Source: Spirogloea muscicola (Eukaryota; Streptophyta; Zygnematophyceae; Spirogloeales; Spirogloeaceae). Taken from it: DNA of 15,941 nucleotides. A program made the translations under genes and the position numbers. Every line of letters starts with the position of its first letter. The first letter of the stretch is position 1. Of the stretch, positions 1 through 10,390 are shown piece by piece. The notes beneath the pieces are model-generated. The model was not told the origin of the DNA and did not search any database. It saw only the letters and a list, made by a program, of their open reading frames with translations. The stretch covers positions 182,807 to 198,747 of the forward strand of contig WELB01000234.1 in NCBI GenBank assembly GCA_009602725.1, given 5' to 3'.

Positions 1-88
1 CGCCGCCGCCGCCGCTGCGTGAGCGGCGCTCGTCTGGAGCGGCAGGAACCCGCGCTGCTGTGGCGCCCCCGCGGGCCCTCGCGCCGCC
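1..88 (+). promoter_or_regulatory. GC-rich 5' flank / probable 5' UTR of the COMMD4-like gene
   Basis: The window opens in a run of CGC triplets and stays very GC-rich up to the ATG at 89. The bases just before that ATG (GCCGCC) make a favourable eukaryotic initiation context. No TATA box is visible. The role is inferred from position only, and the real promoter may lie mostly outside the window. Confidence 0.4.
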
Positions 89-1369
89 ATGCGCTTCGCC
101 GCGCTGGGCGGGCAGGACGCGCCCGACTGGCTCCTCGCCTGCCTCGTCGACCTCTCCCGCCTGGTCGCCGCCGTCAAGCCCCTGCCGCTTGGGCCCCTCC
201 TCTGCCATCCTCCCGCTCGCACTCCCTCGTGCTCTCTGCTCGTCACCGTCCATCTCCCTGACCTCTGCCTCTGCGCTGCGCCCCTGCAGCCGCCAGCCCA
301 GTTTGCGGAGCTCGTGCAGGCGGCCCTGCATGGCCTGCTTGGCCAGCCCCTGGCGGTGAGGGCCCGGCGTCGTCTCCCCGCATGGCCCTCGGTGCTGCTC
401 GTGCGCTCTGCACTGGCGCACCCTTCTGGTGACACATGCGGCGGGCTACTCGAGGCGACGCACATCACCCCATCCTTGTGGGACTGTGGCGCCCCGGCCG
501 GATGCATGTGCAGGACGGCCAGCTCACCAGGCTGGCCGATGAGACTGCTCTCGGTGAGGGCTTGTCGCTTCAGGGCTCATGAGTAGACGCTCAGGTCCAC
601 CCAGCCATGGCTGTACACTTCACTGTGTGAGCGTCCGTGCCCAGGCATCTGCTGCAGACTGCTGTAGCCTGGCTGCTGCTGGCTGGCATTGTGCTCAGAG
701 CATTGATTGGCTTGATCCAGGAGTAAACAGGGTCAAGGCTGGGCTAGCGGCACTGCACCACCTCCTCAATTCTGCAGCCAAGTACCAGGTGGACACAAAG
801 ACGCTGTCGTGCGAGTTGCAGCAGCTGGGCCTGCCTGAAGGTAGACAGCGTGCGCCTGAAGCTCTTCTTCATAAGAAGCTCTCGTGCACTTTGCCAAATG
901 TGCCTGAACTGCAGTCCCTTGTGTGTTTGCTGTCCTGACAGAGCACAGCGAGGCCGTGTGTGGTATGTTTGCAAGTCAAAGGGAGGCACTGCAAGTGCAT
1001 TTGAGAAGTACCTCTCTGCAGCGTCAGTGCTCTTATTCCCTGCCCCTCAACCCTGCAGCAGCCAACCTTAAATGCGGGCGCCAAAATGGAGAGGTTGAAC
1101 CAGTGGTGTGACTGGGCCAGGTTGGCCTTTGGCAAGGCAGTGTTTGACATCAATTCAAGGTGCTGGGGCCAGTGCCTCCACTTCGCGTAGTTGCCTGGCA
1201 GGTGGAGCAGACTACAGGAAACGAGGCCTCCAATGCAGCCTCCATTGCACTCTGCCTTCAGCCAGCTCCCAAGGACAGCTCACCTCTGCACTTCTTCACC
1301 TCGCCAGCTCAGCTCCGCAGCTTACTTGATGGTGCACACTACACCCTTCCTCGTAGACCTTCGATCTGA
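89..1369 (+). CDS. COMMD4: COMMD4-like COMM-domain protein, six exons
   Basis: COMMD proteins form the decameric core of the Commander complex, which recycles endosomal membrane proteins; this is family knowledge. Exons that join in phase are 89-172, 290-355, 514-553, 721-840, 942-1022 and 1173-1369, giving about 194 residues against 199 in human COMMD4. Exon 1 begins MRFAALGGQDAPDWLLA, close to the COMMD4 start with its 'D-PDW-LA' signature. Exon 4 carries LNSAAKYQVD and LSCELQQLGLPE, and exon 5 continues EHSEAVCGMF, all collinear with COMMD4. The last exon holds the COMM domain: VVAWQVEQTT, then the helix near SPAQLRSLLDGAHYTL just before the TGA. All introns are GT-AG. The first donor (GTCAAG at 173) is the weakest call, because that intron is 117 nt, free of stops and in frame. 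The start is fixed by homology. The gene converges on the CRAL-TRIO gene downstream. Confidence 0.9.
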
Positions 1370-2769
1370 ACTTTGATGCAAAGCATGCAACCTGCCATAG
1401 GTAAGGAATAAGAGGCGTGCTGATCGTGGTGTAGGTAGCCTGCTTTTACATGGCTACTACTTATTTTCAACATTCAATTGCATGGAAGTCATGTGTAGGT
1501 AGTCGATGGCTCTTTTTGACCTAGAGTGTATAGTCCTGCATAAGTATGCCAGGGTGCTCCTTGTTACCCTGCCTCAATGCACATGCAATGCAGGTGCATG
1601 TGCTGAGTACAACTAGTGGGCATAGTTGCCTGACAATCCCCTCGTTCTGCCTTGGCTTGTGCTCTCGGCAATTCGTGCAGAACTGAGATCTGCTAGAGGG
1701 ATACTCCAGCAAGCCAGCTTAAATCACAACTCATGAGGTCAACATCAAGAAGCGATGCCATAAGTGGACATCGGTTCCCATGATGTACCAGTCATGCGTG
1801 ACACTTGCAGCGAATCCAATCAATCGTAAGCAGCCCATTCAGAGTGGCAGCTTATTGTCAAGATGCTTCATAAGCACCTCGATCTAACATATAAGCACTA
1901 CCCTAACATCTATCAGAACTGTGGACTGAACAACAATTTGACAGAAGGAATGAATGAAAGAATTGATGGGCTCAATATGCAGCGGCCCAACGCCTCACTA
2001 TGGTGCATTGAAGCTCTGGCCTCATCATCGGCCACCCACAAAAGCCTGCAATAGTATATGCTACTAGAATAGTCAGCAACTGACCACAGTCGTTTGCATG
2101 CGTCTATGTTGCAGGTCAGAAGTGTGCCCTACGATTAGAGCATGCTTTGAAGCAGGATGGCTAAGGAGCAGATCATGATATACACCGTTTGACATGGTTA
2201 AGGGATGCAAAGAACTTAGATGAACGAGTGCAAGGACTACAAGCTTCTAGTGTTCTTGCAGTCTTCTCATCTACACAAGGACACCAAGTGCCACCCTCAA
2301 CATGCCACGTACAAGCTCATGTGAAAGAGTTGCTACAACTAGACTCTATAAGTCCAGCCTGGTGTTTTCGTGCTTACTCCTGTGCAGCTTCTGTTGAAAT
2401 GCCAGAGGTTGTCACCTTAGTGCAAGTCATGCTTTGAGTCCTCCTCACATGCTCTACCCATCATATCTGTCACAAGACGTTAGAGAGATTTGCAAGTATC
2501 TCAACCCACGATGTTCACCACGCTGTCACTGCTTCACTTCTCCAAGACTTAAAGTATGACCGAGGGTCTATACAAAGTGGATATCTTTGGTCTTGGCAAG
2601 ATTTTGACACAGGGGCACTGGCAAGTCCATAAGGATCTGGAGCATCGGTGCAAGGGTGATATGAATCGATGACTATACATGTTCTGGTAATAGGTGATGC
2701 TTGTACTAGTGAACTGATGTGTTGCCAAGGGTCATGTGATAGTCAAGTGGGGAGGCCAGGGACGCCGCA
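1370..2769. other. Intergenic region between convergent genes, no gene recognised
   Basis: This 1.4-kb stretch is clearly less GC-rich than the flanking gene starts. It should hold the 3' UTRs of the COMMD4-like gene (+) and the CRAL-TRIO gene (-). The open frames at 1863-2054 and 2189-2437 on + show no recognisable domain and no exon-like splice pattern, so I do not call them genes. No clear TGTAA-type algal polyadenylation signal was found close to either stop. No strong repeat was noticed by eye. Confidence 0.5.
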
Positions 2770-4333
2770 TCATTGCAGCTGAAAGCCCTCTCTGTAGAAA
2801 GAAGAGCCATTCACAATGTCAGCTGCAGCAGGCATCCAGGGGAGCATGTCAACAGAAGGTTGGGTTGCCAATAGCAGGCTGCACTTATCAATGTTTGCAA
2901 CTCTTATCCAGGGTATGGAAGTACCCAGCCTCCTCCTCAGGGGTGCTGGATTGTCTTGCTGGTGCTCAGTTTGTAATGGGGTTGCACTTGGGGCCTCCTC
3001 ACACGGAGTGAGATCCGCGCACAAGTGACACCTGCACCTGCCTCCAAGGGCAGCGGGCACTTTGTCCAACCCCCCCATGGCCACTTCTAGTACCTTTCCT
3101 TGCTCTGAGCTTGATAGCAGCTGTACCTTATCTCGTGTCACTGCTGGCAGGATCTGCACCATTCTTTGGGAAAGTTAGGTGAGACCCATATGGTCATTGC
3201 ATATGGTCTTTGCACTAAGCAAGCTCAAGGGACTGCCAAAGCTCACCTGCAAGATTGCATTGGCCACGAAGCGCAAGAAGGGATGTACGCCCAGTGCATA
3301 GAGAGCAAAGAGTCTGGAAGGGTAGTTGCGCTGCAGCACCAGTGCACTGTCCTTGATCAGAGCCAAGGGCAAGGAGAGCAACTGCACTCCAGTGCAATCC
3401 ACAAACACCACCACCTTCCCTGAGCCCTGGCTGTGCATCCGGAGGATGCCTGCTTCCATCTGCGACACTGGAGAGCGTGGAAACTGCAGTATCAGTGGAC
3501 TTGTAATATACTGTCTTGATGCCTCGAATACTCATACAGTGGTTTTGAGGGGTAGATCTTACCAACTGCCTGCACAAAGACAGGGTGCTGCTCTGGTAGG
3601 ATGGTGTTGACGGCGAGCCCAAAGCGCAAGCAGAGAAAGGGCCTCCCCATAGAGTCCGTGGCATGCCAAAATGCCAGCTGGCTCCAAGTCTGCTGCAACT
3701 CGTCTTCAGACAGAAAGCGGAAAGCCATCCGCCACTCGATGTGCTGCTTCAGGCGCAGCGCGCAGGTCTTGACGTCCCCCTTCGTGGAGCTGAGGAAGCG
3801 CCTGAGGTCATCATCGTCCAACCTGACGAGCACACGGAAGATGTCAGTGGAAGACGACGTGCATACAAAGGGTCGTGGGCAGGGACAAAGAACGCCAGGA
3901 CTTTGACAACGACGACCGTGACAACTAGAGGCGAAGCCAGGTGGTTAGTGTACCTAGATGGGATGGTTGTGCCCAGTGCTTCCAACTCCACCTTGACCTG
4001 CGCGACGAGCTGCAGCTGCTCTTCTGGCTCTACCATTGACACTCTGCAGAGGCAAAGCCGTATTCAGGCTTCGGCTTCGATGATCAGGTCCTCCAGGATC
4101 CTTGTGCATTCCCCTGAGGACAGGGGCAAGGAGGGGCCTTGGCCGCGGCACTGAACGAGGTGAAGCAGTCCACACAGAACAAGGAGGGTGAGAGGAGGTG
4201 ACCTGCTCTCGCTGCCGCGGCGCTCTTCTGCGGGGTCAGAGGACGCCAGCTTCTCTGCGGGAGGCTCGAAGCTTCGCTGGCCAGCCCCGCTGAGCCTGTC
4301 CCCGGCCTCCATGATCAGCGTGGCGATGGACAT
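2770..4333 (-). CDS. Sec14-like CRAL-TRIO lipid-transfer protein, five or six exons
   Basis: CRAL-TRIO proteins bind phosphoinositides or other hydrophobic ligands and move them between membranes. Exons read on the minus strand are 4333-4203, 4043-3954, 3822-3563, 3467-3247 and 3153-2770, all in phase with GT-AG introns. The order is a low-complexity N-terminus (MSIATLIMEAGDRLSG), an acidic helix (VEPEEQLQLVAQVKVELEAL), the CRAL-TRIO N part (LDDDDLRRFLSSTKGDV, then QHIEWR), and the lipid-binding core (FWHATDSMGRPFLCLRFG; GKVVVFVDCTGVQLLSLP; NYPSRLFALYALGVHPFLRF). The closing segment is the family-typical DKVQLLSSSEQGKVLE and VPAALGG. After ALGG the final exon either reads through to the TGA at 2770 (361 residues) or is spliced 3038 to 2791 (279 residues); both use the same stop. 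The start at 4333 is the first ATG in frame; an upstream exon is not excluded. The subfamily and ligand cannot be assigned. Confidence 0.85.
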
Positions 4334-4942
4334 CGCCAGCAGTGGCTGCACGAACGCCTGCCGATCGCGGAGTGTCACACCCGCCTTAAGTCAAGCGAGG
4401 CCCTGTTACGCGATCCCAGGGCGCAGGAACGTCGAAAGCAGAGAGCCCGCCAGTGCCAGGTGCGGCACGGTGTGGGCCAGCCGAGCCCCTTGCTCGTCTG
4501 CGGCGCTGCTGTCGCACCTGGAGGGGGTGGCAGAGCTGGCGGAGCGGCGTGACGCCGCGCAGGGCGCCGAGGAAGGGGAGGTGGAGGAGGAGGAGGCCCT
4601 GCGTGGCCAGCCAGAGCGGCGGCGCCAGGCGGCGGCGGGCGGCGGCCAGCGCGGCGGCCTTGCCGACGAAGAGCGCGGCGGNATGGAGGGGGGGCGGCGG
4701 TGGTCGCCTCGCCTGCTGGCCTCGTGGGCCGGCGCCGGGTAAGGTGGATAAGGTGGCGCCGGCGGGCGGCCGGATCCATGCATGGCCAGATCTGGCGCGC
4801 ACGCCCGGTCCCTCGCTCCGCGGATGGCCGGATGCCTCCGTACCTGCACCGCTCCGCGCATTTGCAGATCGAGGCGGGGGCGGGCTCCCCCAGCTACGAA
4901 CCTCCTCGCGCCCAGAACTCCTCTAGCTCTCTGTCGCCCGCC
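4334..4942. promoter_or_regulatory. Shared GC-rich bidirectional promoter region
   Basis: The 609 bp between the ATG of the CRAL-TRIO gene (-) and the ATG of the DDX59-like gene (+) must hold both 5' UTRs and both core promoters. The sequence is extremely GC-rich with many CGG/GCC triplets and purine-rich GAGGAG runs near 4575-4600. Long open frames exist here on both strands, including a 307-codon one on minus (5329-4406), but they follow from the base composition and show no recognisable domain. One unresolved base (n) lies at 4682. No TATA box was recognised. Confidence 0.55.
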
Positions 4943-7900
4943 ATGTTCCTGCCGCGCGCCGTGGCCGCCGCCAGGCCTGGCGCCGCCGCAGGCGCCGCCG
5001 CGCCAGCCAGGTCGGAGCTCCGTCTGCGCGCCACATACTGCTTGCCTGCCACCGTCGGCTTGGACGGTGCCCTCCACCGGCCAGTTGGGATGGGGGACGC
5101 CCGCCCTGACGTTGCTCTCGCACCGCGCTGGCGTCGCAGGAGCCCGACGGCGGCTCGTGCAGCCTCCGCCAGGCGGGCTTCCACCCTCCCACTCGAGGGG
5201 GCGGCTGACGGCGGGCCTGTCGCTGTGCAGCCAGCCGGTCATGGCTCCCCCTCTCTTGTTGCTAACCCGACGACACGTCGCAGTGTGAACATCCATGTGG
5301 CTTGGGATTGAGAGTTCGAGCTTCGACAAGTAGCATCTTGACTGTTAAATAGATCTGCATGCCGATCTTGTACTGATTGCTGCTTACCCTCACATGTGTG
5401 GCTTACGACAGCCTCCACGCAGTTTCTAGATTCGGGCGCAGATGACGCTGATGAGCCGCCCGTGAAGACGAGGAGCTTTCAGCAGAGGGCAGCCTCGGCT
5501 GGGGAGCCCGTGTGTCTCATCTGCGGGCGCTATGGCGAGTATGTGAGCGATGCCACAGACGACGACGTGTGCAGCCTTGAGTGCAAGGCTGTCGCCCTGG
5601 AGCGCGCGGGACTGCCTGCTACCCAGGTGCAGAAGTTGACCACTTCAATTTCTGATAAGCTGATCATACTGGTCGTCTCGGGTCTCATGGCACAGTCAGG
5701 GTTGCGGCTCATCATTTGAAGCCCTCCTTTGACTTTGGTGCCTGAGCTGAGCCGCTGTCATGGCCTGCAGGTGGGCGCAGCTGTTGCCGCGGCGTCTGCT
5801 CCTTCAGTCTTGGCGAAAACAAGCTCCTGCTCGAGGTAGGAGAGTGCTCTGCTGCCGTTTTTGCCACTCAAGCTTGGCAATGAGCACAGTTGTCCTCATT
5901 GTATGTGTGCTTTATGCTTGTGACGCAGGGTGGGCTTCAGCGAGCAGGAAGCCAGCTCCCTGCGCAAGGAGTTGCACATCCGTGTGCGAGGAAAGGGACA
6001 ACCACCGCCTCCTATTCTTGCATTCTCCGACCTGAGGTCAGTATATAAGGACGGTCTTCAGCTGTGTCTGACTTCTACTTTAGCACATCTGCTCTGGCTT
6101 TGTCAAGGAGAGACTCAGTGTCGTGGGTAATTGGAGCCAATCTGTCTGGAACACTCAAGCGGATCAATGGCACTTGGACAGACTGCCGCTCAGGCTGCTG
6201 AAGAATCTGGAGAATGCTGACTACTTGACGCCAACCCCAGTTCAGGTAACCGCACCACAAGCATACATACACCCTGGCTTGGCGTGAGCCACGTTGACAA
6301 CAATCACCTCCTTGCTCTGACATGGCTTGTGGCAGAGCATGTGCAGATGCAGGTCATACCTGCCGTCATTGACAAGCATGACATCCTGGCCATGGCCCAG
6401 ACAGGATCTGGCAAGACCGCGGCTTTTGTTGTCCCCCTCATAGCAGAGATATGCTCCAGACAGGAGCTGCAGGAGCCAGCAGGGGTTCTTGCTGAGAGTT
6501 GCATAGCTCTCGTGCTGGGACCTACAAGGTTGGTCGGTAGTGCCTCTCTTCAGTGCCATCCACATGATTTTCCACATCTGGATTCTCACTAGTACCACTG
6601 GAGTAGTACCACTGAAGCTGAAATGTATATGGTGCTCCTTCGATATCAATCCCTGGCAGGGAGCTGTGTGCTCAGATAGAGAAGGTAATTCAGACTCTGG
6701 CAGAGGGGCTTCCACTGCGTACAGCCCTCGTTGTTGGTGGCAACCCGCTTCCTCAGCAACTTCATCGGCTGCAGCAGAAGCCTAAGGTACAGATTGTCTG
6801 ATTTCTCAATCACTCCTTGCTACAATTGATACCTTGTGTCATTTGCTTATAATGGAGCAACCTTGTCAAGCATCAGCTGCTTTTAGCCAGAGTTCCATGC
6901 ACATCGTTATGGCACTTGGGGGTTGTAATCGTAATGTTTGGTGCACTCAGGTGATAGTTGCGACCCCTGGGAGGTTGTTGGAGGTCCTTCTGAAGCAGAA
7001 TGTGTCTCTGAGCAACGTTGTTATCCTGGTCATTGACGAGGTCGATACAATGCTTCAGGTCTGATGCGGATTCAATCACCCACTTCTTCTTCTACAGCCT
7101 ATGGTTATTGCCTCTCGGCCAGGACAACAAGCCTGACCAGCCTATAGTTATTGCCTCGGCCAGGACAACAAGTCTGACAAGCGCTGAGCTGATGCTAGGG
7201 AGTTCTGCTGGTTGCACAGCTGGGCTTCAAAGAACAAGTCATGCAGCTTGTACAAGCCGTGCCACAGCCACAGGTATTGATGCACTCTGTAAACAAGCAT
7301 GTGGCTGGCATGAACTGGAAGAGACTTCTCGGTTTTTAATCTCTGCTGTGCTTAGCAGCCTATCTACACACTGAGAAACTTGTTCTGGCAGACACTTATG
7401 TTCTCTGCAACAATACCACAGAACATTCAAGACTTTGCCAAGACCATTATGACCAGTCCAATGATAGTGACGGTTGGCAAAGCAAATTCAGTCACACCTG
7501 CAGTGCAACAGGTGACCAGCAGCTTCTCATTGTCATCGGTCCATCTGCATCAAGGGTACTTCTGTTTTACGGCTCAATAGGTCTTACTTATGTGATCTTT
7601 GGAGCAGCACATCAATCTCATCCTGCACATGCTGAGACTGTTGGAGACTGCTGTAGACGGTCATCTGGGTGGACAACAAGGACAAGCGGCAGAAGCTCTT
7701 CGACATCTTTGCAGATCCAAAGTATGCATCACTACTCCAGATGCCATTTAGTGCAGCTGTCTGGTAATTGTCTTGTTAATGACCCGATTCAAAGCCTATT
7801 GACAAAGTTGGGCAGGAGCCTAAGACGAGCATTTGTTGCATCCAGTACTACTAGCTATTTTGTAAAAAATGAATTGAGCACTTCGCTGTGCTCCTGTGTT

Positions 7901-8580
7901 TCAGGCATTTCCATCCACCGACGCTTGTGTTTGTGGAGTCTAGGCTTGGTGCTGAAATGCTTGCCAGCTCCATAAGGCAAGCTACTTCAGTGAAGGCAGG
8001 TAATTGACACTCAGGAAGTATAGTCATCCTTATGTATTGCAAAGTTCAAGAGCTTGCTGAGCTCAACTAATGATTGAAGATGTTATTCTTCTGCTGCTTG
8101 TGCAGCATCTTTTCATGGCGAGAAAGACATGAGTGTGCGCAGGAGCATCCTGCATGATTTTCTAGGTGGAGAGTTGCAAGTGTTGGTGGCAACAGGCGTC
8201 CTTGGGAGGGGCCTGCACCTTGGATGCCCAACTCAGGTCCACTTCATGGCACTGGAGCAATGTCTATTGTGATACCAAGTGTTTGTTGTCCTGGTCATAG
8301 TGACAAGTTTGTCTGTGCTTCTATGCAGGTTATTGTCTATGACATGCCTATGAGCATTGATGAGTACGTACACCTCATTGGGAGGGCAAGCCAAGTGGGA
8401 AAAGGTGGCTTGTCTATCGCCTTTGTCAACAATGACAGCCACCGTATCTTCCCAAAGCTTGCAGTATTGCTCAAAGAGGCTGGCATGACTCTCCCAAGGC
8501 AGTTGCAGTGCTCCCCATTGCTCCAAGCGTCCTTTGTGGCTACGGCTACCCAGCGAACCCTCAAGAGAAAGGCTGGCTAA
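4943..8580 (+). CDS. DDX59: DDX59-type DEAD-box RNA helicase with HIT-type zinc finger, 14 exons
   Basis: DEAD-box proteins remodel RNA using ATP. Exons: 4943-5284, 5423-5626, 5771-5835, 5929-6036, 6182-6245, 6347-6528, 6660-6786, 6951-7058, 7220-7273, 7392-7511, 7657-7721, 7905-7999, 8106-8236, 8329-8580; all phases agree and give about 638 residues (human DDX59: 619). It begins MFLPR, as DDX59 begins MFVPR. The zinc finger (C145, C148, C164, C168) lies in [14 protein letters not shown] and VCSLECKA. Helicase motifs in order: Q motif YLTPTPVQ, motif I AQTGSGKT (278-285), Ia PTRELC, GG, Ib TPGR, II DEVD (393-396), III SAT (423-425), [37 protein letters not shown]. Motif V has His549 where Asp is usual, and motif VI has Gln577 where the last arginine is usual. 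The Ala/Arg/Pro-rich exon 1 beyond MFLPR is the least certain part. Confidence 0.93.
5516..5589 (+). other. HIT-type zinc finger coding segment within the DDX59-like gene
   Basis: Exon 2 encodes the segment [13 protein letters not shown] followed by VCSLECKA. The pattern C-x2-C, then C-x3-C after an acidic DATDDD stretch, matches the zf-HIT module that sits N-terminal to the helicase core in DDX59 and its plant relatives. This module separates the DDX59 family from other DEAD-box helicases. In other HIT-finger proteins it serves as a protein-protein contact site. Confidence 0.8.
7095..7178 (+). repeat. Two-copy tandem duplication inside DDX59 intron 8
   Basis: A unit starting CAGCCTAT(G/A)GTTATTGCCT is present at 7095-7137 (43 nt) and again at 7138-7178 (41 nt). 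The copies differ by a few substitutions and a 2-nt deletion (CCTCTCGG against CCTCGG). The duplication lies wholly within the intron between the DEVD exon (ends 7058) and the exon starting at 7220, so the protein is unaffected. Confidence 0.85.
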
Positions 8581-10390
8581 GGAAGTCCATGTCACTTAAG
8601 CCAACTTTCAAGCATGTGGGCTCCGCCCAAAATCATCACACAACAACTTCATTATTTAATCTCAAAGTATGTGTGAGTAATATGTCCTGCTTGACCTCTG
8701 AGTGGAAGATGTTGCACAGTCGCACATATCAAAAGGGTCCACTACAAGCCTGGCTCCTTATGAACCTACATGAGAGCTGGTTGAATATGACTCTCTGGCT
8801 TTTGTGCACATCTGTGAATTACCTGATAGAATGAAACATCTGCTTGTTGATTTGTGCAGGTCACAAAGTCTATGCTTCATGGAGTATGAGGTTGGTTTGG
8901 TGGCATTCTGGTGACAGGTGATTCGGAAAGATACTCCAATGGCTAAACAGTCAGGCCGGAGCAAAAGTCTTTAGCAGAAACGACCTTGCTTGAGGGAGGT
9001 CTATAAGCATGTGCAGCCAGCAAAGCTGAAAATGGATAAGCATGACGCTTGGAACAGAAACTTCAAGGGTTTTTGCTCTTGACCGATCACACTGCCAGCA
9101 GATTGTCTTTTTGATGCACATGAGCAAAGGAGGCCGTGGCTTACAGTACTTGCGACTGGTGTTCCACTTCTCCTGTTGGGCCATTCTCTATTCACGATGA
9201 AAGGGGCTACCAAGCCTGCGAAGCCCATCTGCAGAGACTGCCAGATCTCAAATTGGTTTGTGCAGCAACGCCTGAGTAGCCCACTGAGTACCAATATTGC
9301 AGCAGAAGGACAATGAGTAAGTAAGCCTGCCAAGCCCCGGAATGGCTGCATTGTGAGTAGTCATGCTGCAGCTTCAATCCCAGAACTCTGAATAGGTGTA
9401 GGCACTCATCTGGTGACAGATCATTGGTAGATTGGTTCAGCAGTACCAAGATTAGCGTGCTTAAGAGGCATTATCTGATAGTTGCTAGTTCTTCATTGGC
9501 TGTGTCTCATTTAAAGCCACGCTCTCTTGGAAGAGTGACTTTCTATTTGTGTCACTAGGCAGGCATCTAGTGGTGACAATGTTGTTTGCTGGACCTTATT
9601 TGTCACCCCTGAGTCCATTTATTGTGCAAATTCCAGCCCTGGCACATGGTTCTGCCGCCGAGCCACAGCCGCAAGTCAAGTCTAGCCCTGGCGGGACTGC
9701 CACGTCAGTAGAGTGGCTCGCTGTGGCGCACGTAACCATAGAAGCACATAGGCACCAGCACCGCCCACATTTACACAGGTGCTGGGCAAAATTATGCATC
9801 GCGTCAGGGACATCGGTGTCATATGTGCCCGAGGAAGGGAGTCGGCTGGGGGACAGGAAGCGAAGCCCATGCAGCTACCTCCTGCGTCCTTGGAGGCCTC
9901 GCTTGTCCTGTGACTGTGGAGCTTTGGCTGCTAGCAGCCACTTTCTGCTTTCCAACTCTTCTGGACTTGTCATTCTTTTGGGCTGGCCCCTCCTTTGGAC
10001 CGTGCCATTCTTTTGTGGGCTGGCCTTTTACAGCCCTCGCTCCTATTGACTTCCTACTGCTGACACGACGATCGGGACAACTTTCAATGGAAGGCAATAA
10101 CACGGGAGTACTGAGAGGGCCCTATTGCCCAGCCTGACGGCTCAGCGTAGTGCAAGTTCACTTCATATACCCTCTGCAAGCATACCCTCTGTAAGAAGAA
10201 AGCACTTAGCTGGCTTTCACAGCCGCCTTTACAAATTCATAGCAGCGTTTTCCCGCTCTTGAATCTCCTTCAGGAAAGCTGCATATTCTTCTTACAGCCA
10301 TCTTCTTACACACCCTCCTTTGAGAAAATTGCCATACTAGGCTATGCACTACGAGCAGACGTCTTCCAGCCGAGATGGGCTTGCCAGCTG
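8581..10390. other. DDX59 3' flank and intergenic DNA with small direct repeats
   Basis: After the TAA at 8578-8580 there is about 1.8 kb without a recognisable gene. The open frames here (for example 9549-10049 on +) have no known domain. Small structures seen are a near-duplicate CATTCTTTTGGGCTGGCC / CATTCTTTTGTGGGCTGGCC at 9971 and 10006, a near-duplicate CATACCCTCTGYAAG around 10166-10195, and a short sequence at 10047-10067 identical to part of the downstream repeat family. The 3' UTR of the helicase gene should occupy the first few hundred bases. Confidence 0.5.
10047..10067 (+). repeat. Short repeat remnant identical to one end of the dispersed repeat
   Basis: These 21 bases (containing CTTCCTACTGCTGACACG) are identical to the reverse complement of 10823-10843, the end of repeat copy 2. 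Sequence before it (GGCTGGCC....CAGCCCTCGC) resembles the family only weakly. I read this as a possible fourth, truncated or diverged copy in + orientation. Confidence 0.5.

Noticed and set aside
1863-2437. Open frames between the COMMD4-like and CRAL-TRIO genes
   Set aside because: They are short, lie in a region of lower GC than the real exons, and match nothing I recognise.
4064-4202. Direct continuation of CRAL-TRIO exon 1 through ECTRILEDLIIEAEA
   Set aside because: This frame hits a TGA before the next exon. A GT donor after 4203 and the AG before 4043 join in phase and skip it, so I treat it as intron.
4406-5329. 307-codon open frame on the minus strand
   Set aside because: It spans the GC-rich promoter region and the antisense of DDX59 exon 1. 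It has low-complexity Arg/Ala/Pro content, includes an unresolved base, and shows no recognisable domain. High GC suppresses stops.
6126-6181. Possible extra coding sequence ([18 protein letters not shown]) before DDX59 exon 5
   Set aside because: It is open in frame, but homology runs directly from FSDLR to [10 protein letters not shown], and the AG at 6180-6181 gives the exact phase. It is treated as intron.
9549-10137. Overlapping open frames of 166 and 104 codons on +
   Set aside because: No domain, no splice-consistent neighbours, and the region contains repeat-like sequence. There is not enough support to call a gene.
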